Shown in pieces: positions 60,314 through 64,000 of a stretch of DNA of 64,000 bases. Positions within the stretch are counted from its first letter, which is position 1. Each line of letters starts with the position of its first letter. A program made the position numbers and the translations under genes. Origin of the DNA: an uncultured Spartobacteria bacterium (lineage in GTDB: Bacteria; Verrucomicrobiota; Verrucomicrobiia; Chthoniobacterales; JAATET01); contig CALLUD010000006.1 in assembly GCA_938011325.1 (NCBI GenBank), forward strand, positions 744,001 to 808,000, given 5' to 3'. Under the pieces are notes generated by a model. It saw only the letters and a list, made by a program, of their open reading frames with translations. It was not told where the DNA came from and did not search any database.

Positions 60314-60894
60314 GGCAACGGGCGTTCTCTCTCGTCGAATTACTGCTGGTCGTCGTCATTTTGATGATCGTTCTGTCGTTCACCCTGCCGGCGATCAACT
60401 CGGTCGTGCGCGGCGGGTCGATCACGCGGGCCGGTCAGATGGTGGGCGACCAGATCGCACTGGCCCGGCAGGCGGCGGTCGCGCGCAATCAGACCGTCGA
60501 GCTGCGCCTGTTCAAGCTGCCGGGCGAGGGTGTGGACGACCAGGCTCGCTACCGGGCAATCCAGACCGTCGCGCAAAAGGAGGACGGCTCGTTCCAGCCG
60601 CTGTCGCGGGTTTTGAAATTCGAGCCGCACACCGAGGTGTCGGACTCGGCCCAGCTGAGCACGCTCGTGGCGAGCCCGACCGTGAAAGGCTCCGCGGATG
60701 TCGCCGGGCAGACTGTTCCCTACGTGGGATTTCGATTCCGGCCCGATGGCTCGACGGACCTGAGCTTCACCGCCTCCGATGGATGGTTCCTCACCGTGAA
60801 GGACACGAGGCCTTCCGACGATGCGATCCCAAAGAACTTCTACACGATTCGGGTTGATCCCCACACGGGACGCACCCGGGTGTTCCGGCCTTGA
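60310..60894 (+). CDS. Verru_Chthon cassette protein D (GspH-like pseudopilin)
   Basis: A 194-aa protein with a near-perfect prepilin signal at its start: MRQRAFSLVELLLVVVILMIVLSFTLPAINSVV (short basic leader, cleavage before Phe, Glu at +5). The body (GSITRAGQMVGDQIALARQAAVARNQTVELRLF) matches GspH/FimT-type minor pseudopilins, with a C-terminal TGRTRVFRP. It overlaps protein A by 4 bp, completing the cassette. The products probably assemble a short pseudopilus-like complex. Confidence 0.87.
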   Translation: MRQRAFSLVELLLVVVILMIVLSFTLPAINSVVRGGSITRAGQMVGDQIALARQAAVARNQTVELRLFKLPGEGVDDQARYRAIQTVAQKEDGSFQPLSRVLKFEPHTEVSDSAQLSTLVASPTVKGSADVAGQTVPYVGFRFRPDGSTDLSFTASDGWFLTVKDTRPSDDAIPKNFYTIRVDPHTGRTRVFRP

Positions 60895-60961
60895 TGCCCT
60901 TTATCATTTGAGCCTGCGAGCGCACACCCTACCTTCGTTACTCTGACGCCCAGAAGCTCCG

Positions 60962-62335
60962 ATGATCCGTCCGCTCCTTTTCCTCACCTCGATCGCAGCC
61001 AGCGCTGTCGCGCTCGAGCCCTGCAGGATCGAGGTTGTTGACAAGGACAACGGCTGGCCCGTGCCGCTCGTCGAGTTGCGCACGACGAACAAGGAAGTGC
61101 TCGTCACCGACAACGCGGGGGTCGTCGCGTTTGACCTTCCCGAGTTCATGGGCACCGAGACGTGGCTGGAGGTTTTCTCGCACGGCTACGAGGTGCCGGA
61201 GGATCCGTATGGACATCGCGGGGTGCGGTTCACCCCGAAGCCGGGCGGCAAATTCCGGATCGAAATCGAGCGCAAGCAGATCGCAAAGCGGCTGGGCCGG
61301 CTGACGGGCGCCGGCATTTTCGCGGAGGCGCAGAAGCTCGGCGGCTTCAAGGATTGGAAGGAATCGGGCATCACCGGTAGCGACACCGTGCAAATGTTCG
61401 AGTATCAGGGCCGGCTTTTCTGGCTCTGGGGCGACACGGATCTCCCGGGCTATCCGCTCGGTATTTTCGACACCTCGGCAGCGACGACCACCCTCAAGCC
61501 GCTTATCTCGCTGAAGCCACCGACCGGCATCGTTTACGATTACTTCCGCAACGAAAAGGATCGGCCGCGCGGAGTGGCGCCCATGCCTTCCATCCCCGGC
61601 AATGGCCCGGTGTGGCTGGGCGGGTTGGTAACTCTGCCCGACGCCCAGGGCAAGCCGCACCTCGTCGCCACCTACTCGAAGATCGAGAAGGAAATGTCAC
61701 CAAAAGAATTCGGCCTCTGTGAGTGGAATCCCCGAAAGAAGATCTTCGAGAAACTGATGACCTTTTGGACACGCTCCGGCGACGAGAAGGGCCCCGAGCG
61801 GCCGTATCCCGATGGCCACGCTGTGTTTTGGAAGGATTCCAGGGGGCAGACGTGGCTGTATCTCGACGGCCCCCCGAAATTCAAATGCCCTGCCACCTAC
61901 GAAGCGTGGAAGGACAGGTCGCAGTGGCGCAATGTCGAGAATCCCACCCGATTCCAGATTGCCGGCGAAGACGGGGAGGTGGAGGTCGCCTCGGGATCGA
62001 TCGCGTGGAGCAACTACCGCAAAAAATGGATTCTGATCCTGCAGCAGAAGTTTGGCACCTCTGCGTTCGGCGAGGTTTGGTATGTCGAGGGCGACACGCC
62101 CGAAGGCCCGTGGGGCAAGGCGGTAAAGGTCGCGACGCACAAAAACTACACGTTCTACAACGTCCAGATCGACTGGCAGCTCACCGACCCGAATGAGCCG
62201 ATTCTTCTCTTCGAGGGGACCTACGTCACCACCTTCACTGACAACCAGGTCAAGACCCCTCGCTACGACTACAACCAGGTCCTCTACCGCATCGACCTCA
62301 ACGATCCCGATTTGAAACCCGCCCAGCGAAACTAA
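60962..62335 (+). CDS. Secreted propeller-like protein, possibly glycan-related
   Basis: A 457-aa protein with a signal peptide (MIRPLLFLTSIAASAVALE). Residues 20-100 form a small Ig-like/carboxypeptidase-regulatory type domain (CRIEVVDKDNGWPVPLVELRTTNKEVLVTDNAGVVAFDLPE). The remaining part has repeating strands with W, D and G (LFWLWGDTDLPGYPLG, VWLGGLVTLPDAQGKPHLVATYSK, VASGSIAWSNYRKKWILILQQ), as in five-bladed GH43-like propellers. No catalytic set was confirmed. The sialate O-acetylesterase gene follows after 2 bp, which supports a carbohydrate role. Confidence 0.7.
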   Translation: MIRPLLFLTSIAASAVALEPCRIEVVDKDNGWPVPLVELRTTNKEVLVTDNAGVVAFDLPEFMGTETWLEVFSHGYEVPEDPYGHRGVRFTPKPGGKFRIEIERKQIAKRLGRLTGAGIFAEAQKLGGFKDWKESGITGSDTVQMFEYQGRLFWLWGDTDLPGYPLGIFDTSAATTTLKPLISLKPPTGIVYDYFRNEKDRPRGVAPMPSIPGNGPVWLGGLVTLPDAQGKPHLVATYSKIEKEMSPKEFGLCEWNPRKKIFEKLMTFWTRSGDEKGPERPYPDGHAVFWKDSRGQTWLYLDGPPKFKCPATYEAWKDRSQWRNVENPTRFQIAGEDGEVEVASGSIAWSNYRKKWILILQQKFGTSAFGEVWYVEGDTPEGPWGKAVKVATHKNYTFYNVQIDWQLTDPNEPILLFEGTYVTTFTDNQVKTPRYDYNQVLYRIDLNDPDLKPAQRN

Positions 62336-62337
62336 CC

Positions 62338-64000
62338 ATGCGTCGTTTTCTGTTCCTTGTTCTCACGCTCGCCGTCTCGTCGCTCCATGGCGTGGAGTTC
62401 GACTCCGCGTTTTCGTCCGGAATGGTGCTGCAGCGCGACCTGCCCATCCAGCTCACGGGCAAGACCGAACCGGGGCGTGAGGTCAAAGTCTCCCTCGATT
62501 CGAAATCGGAAAAGGTCCGCGCCTCCGACGACGGCTCATGGCGCGTGGAGTTTCCACCAATGAAAGCCGGAGGACCGCATCGAATCGAGGCCACGGACGG
62601 ATCGAAATCCGCCACGATCGATGACGTTCTCATTGGCGACGTCTGGCTTTGCTCCGGCCAATCGAACATGCAAATGGGCCTTCACGAAACGATCGGCGGC
62701 GAGGAGGCGATGAAGGAGTCGCACCCCGACATTCGCATTCTGACGCTGCCGCGCGGCGGAGCCGACACTCCGCAGAAGACTTTCGGCGCAAAATGGGAAC
62801 ACGCGACTCCCGAGCAGCTGCGCGACTTCACGGCGGTCGGCTATTACTTTGCACTTGCGCTGAAGGCGGATCCGGCGCTGGCCGACGTTCCGATCGGCGT
62901 GATCAACAGCTCATTCGGCGGCACCGCCATCGAGGCGTGGATGCCGAAATTGCCGGAGCTGCCCGAGGATCAGATCAGTGGGTCGATGTTCGGCATTGGA
63001 CCGTCCACTCTCTTCAACGGCATGATCGCTCCGCTCACCCTGCTGAAGCTCAAGGGCGTGCTGTGGTATCAGGGCGAGGCCAATGCCGGCCGGCCGCAGG
63101 CTTACGTGAAGCTGCTCTCGACAATGATGGAGCAATGGCGCACCGCGTTCGGCCAGCCGGACCTTCCGTTCTTCATCGTCCAGTTGCCCACATTCGCCGG
63201 AAAAATGGGCGATCTCGATTTCAGCTGGTTGCGTGAGGCGCAGGCCACGGCGTGCAAACAAACGCCGAATGCGTGGTTCGCCGTCACCTACGACACCACC
63301 GACGGCCAGGACCTGCATCCGAAGGAAAAACAGGAGATCGGCCGGCGCCTCGCGCTGCTCGCGGAGCGCGAGGTGTATGGCAAACAGGTGACCGCCGAAG
63401 GCCCCCGCCCCACGGGCGTGAAAGCGGATGGTGACCGCGTCATTGTCACGTTCGACCAGCCCGTGAAGGCACGCAGCGGCGAGGCGAAGGGATTTGCGAT
63501 TGCAGGAGCCGACGGCGACTTTCGCTTCGCGGAGGCAACGATCAACGGCCAGCAGGTAAGCCTGCGCGCCGAGGGCATCAAGACGCCGACGATGGTGCGC
63601 TACGCCTGGAACGGACTCACGGACGCCAATCTCGTCAACGACACCGACCTTCCCGCAGTGCCATTCCGCACGGACAAGCTGGAGCCGCAATCCGTCACCT
63701 TCCAGCCGATGCCGACGATTCACCGCATCGAGACTCCCGATTACCAACTCGAGTCGAGTCCGACCGGCAATATCGCGAGCCTCATCATTGGCGGGAAGCA
63801 ATTCCTCTCGAACGAGCCCAATGGCGGCACATCGATCCCGGTGATGTTCGGCACGCGCAATCTCGCCAGGGTCGAAAACATCGGCCCGGCACGGATTGCC
63901 TTCAGCGACGACAGGGTTCGTGTCGAGATCAGCAGCAAAAAGGATTCGATGACGTGGACGGTGGAGAACACCGGCGACGACTCGATCGACTTCCGCATCG
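62338..64000 (+). CDS. Sialate O-acetylesterase, 3' end cut by window
   Basis: An SGNH-type carbohydrate esterase that removes acetyl groups from sialic acid or other sugars. ATG at 62338, signal peptide MRRFLFLVLTLAVSSLHG, then an N-terminal beta domain with DSAFSSGMVLQRDLPIQLTG. The SASA core shows the catalytic Ser in IGDVWLCSGQSNMQMG (near residue 105), VLWYQGEANAG and the Asp/His pair in DGQDLHPKEKQEIGRRLA. The frame stays open to the last base (554 codons visible), so the C-terminus is missing. It is directly downstream of the propeller-like gene and likely co-expressed. Confidence 0.9.
   Translation, partial: MRRFLFLVLTLAVSSLHGVEFDSAFSSGMVLQRDLPIQLTGKTEPGREVKVSLDSKSEKVRASDDGSWRVEFPPMKAGGPHRIEATDGSKSATIDDVLIGDVWLCSGQSNMQMGLHETIGGEEAMKESHPDIRILTLPRGGADTPQKTFGAKWEHATPEQLRDFTAVGYYFALALKADPALADVPIGVINSSFGGTAIEAWMPKLPELPEDQISGSMFGIGPSTLFNGMIAPLTLLKLKGVLWYQGEANAGRPQAYVKLLSTMMEQWRTAFGQPDLPFFIVQLPTFAGKMGDLDFSWLREAQATACKQTPNAWFAVTYDTTDGQDLHPKEKQEIGRRLALLAEREVYGKQVTAEGPRPTGVKADGDRVIVTFDQPVKARSGEAKGFAIAGADGDFRFAEATINGQQVSLRAEGIKTPTMVRYAWNGLTDANLVNDTDLPAVPFRTDKLEPQSVTFQPMPTIHRIETPDYQLESSPTGNIASLIIGGKQFLSNEPNGGTSIPVMFGTRNLARVENIGPARIAFSDDRVRVEISSKKDSMTWTVENTGDDSIDFRI

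Noticed and set aside
1..64000. CRISPR array, insertion sequences or prophage
   Set aside because: No regularly spaced repeats, transposase or phage-like genes were seen.

Overview
The window is about 64 kb of GC-rich bacterial chromosome, densely packed, with many genes joined by 4-bp overlaps. It most likely comes from a Verrucomicrobiota member of the Chthoniobacter/Spartobacteria type. The strongest pointer is a complete 'Verru_Chthon cassette' (proteins B, C, A, D at 54457-60894), a gene set named for Verrucomicrobium and Chthoniobacter. A tiny COX24/bS22-like ribosomal protein, a PEP-CTERM-like tail protein, a futalosine-pathway menaquinone gene (mqnD) and Gram-negative envelope genes fit this. 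No phage, insertion sequence, CRISPR array or rRNA was seen. One tRNA (Gly, anticodon UCC) is present.

Layout. 1-12072: the 3' part of a class I mannose-6-phosphate isomerase, secreted unknowns, a lone pseudopilin, hrpB, a two-ACT protein, a DUF4412-like protein, a 2Fe-2S ferredoxin-like protein, a large TPR protein and tyrS. 12085-14462: purD with a degenerate S41-like protein. 14468-18725: a lipoprotein with an MBL-like fold, then a minus-strand set read as serine palmitoyltransferase, GNAT-type bacterial ceramide synthase and SDR-type ceramide reductase, a candidate sphingolipid locus. 19007-23889: citrate synthase, an AI-2E-type permease, three small unknowns (two are paralogues), a possible 35-aa gene and a hemolysin III/PAQR protein. 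23879-28806: a histidine kinase with its response regulator, an FKBP isomerase and a SWIM-SNF2 ATPase. 29001-35006: a GluR0-like ligand-gated K+ channel, a phosphoesterase, hisC, mnmE, pyrD and mqnD.

35014-38442: a TPR protein, the bS22-like gene, hisG and a CvpA protein. 38453-44851: a PilB/GspE ATPase with an unusual exported-looking N-terminus, a DUF2062 protein, a TonB-anchor/OmpA hybrid and glnD. 44882-48634: an alkaline-phosphatase-fold TPR protein that has lost its catalytic residues, a PEP-CTERM-like protein, tRNA-Gly and a thioredoxin-reductase-like flavoprotein. 48644-53672: two multidomain sensor kinases with a receiver between them. 53673-54456: a long structured intergenic region. 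54457-60894: the Verru_Chthon cassette. 60962-64000: a secreted propeller-like protein and a sialate O-acetylesterase cut by the window end.

How it fits together: much of the accessory content concerns the cell envelope. It includes pseudopilin-type export or assembly (a lone pseudopilin, the cassette and a distant PilB-like ATPase), sphingolipid formation, a TonB/OmpA envelope link and secreted carbohydrate esterases. The most interesting items are the ceramide locus, the cassette with its structured leader, the GluR0-like channel, the PilB hybrid, the pseudo-phosphatase and a CGCACG-N4-CGTGCG palindrome that occurs near the 5' ends of two unrelated genes.
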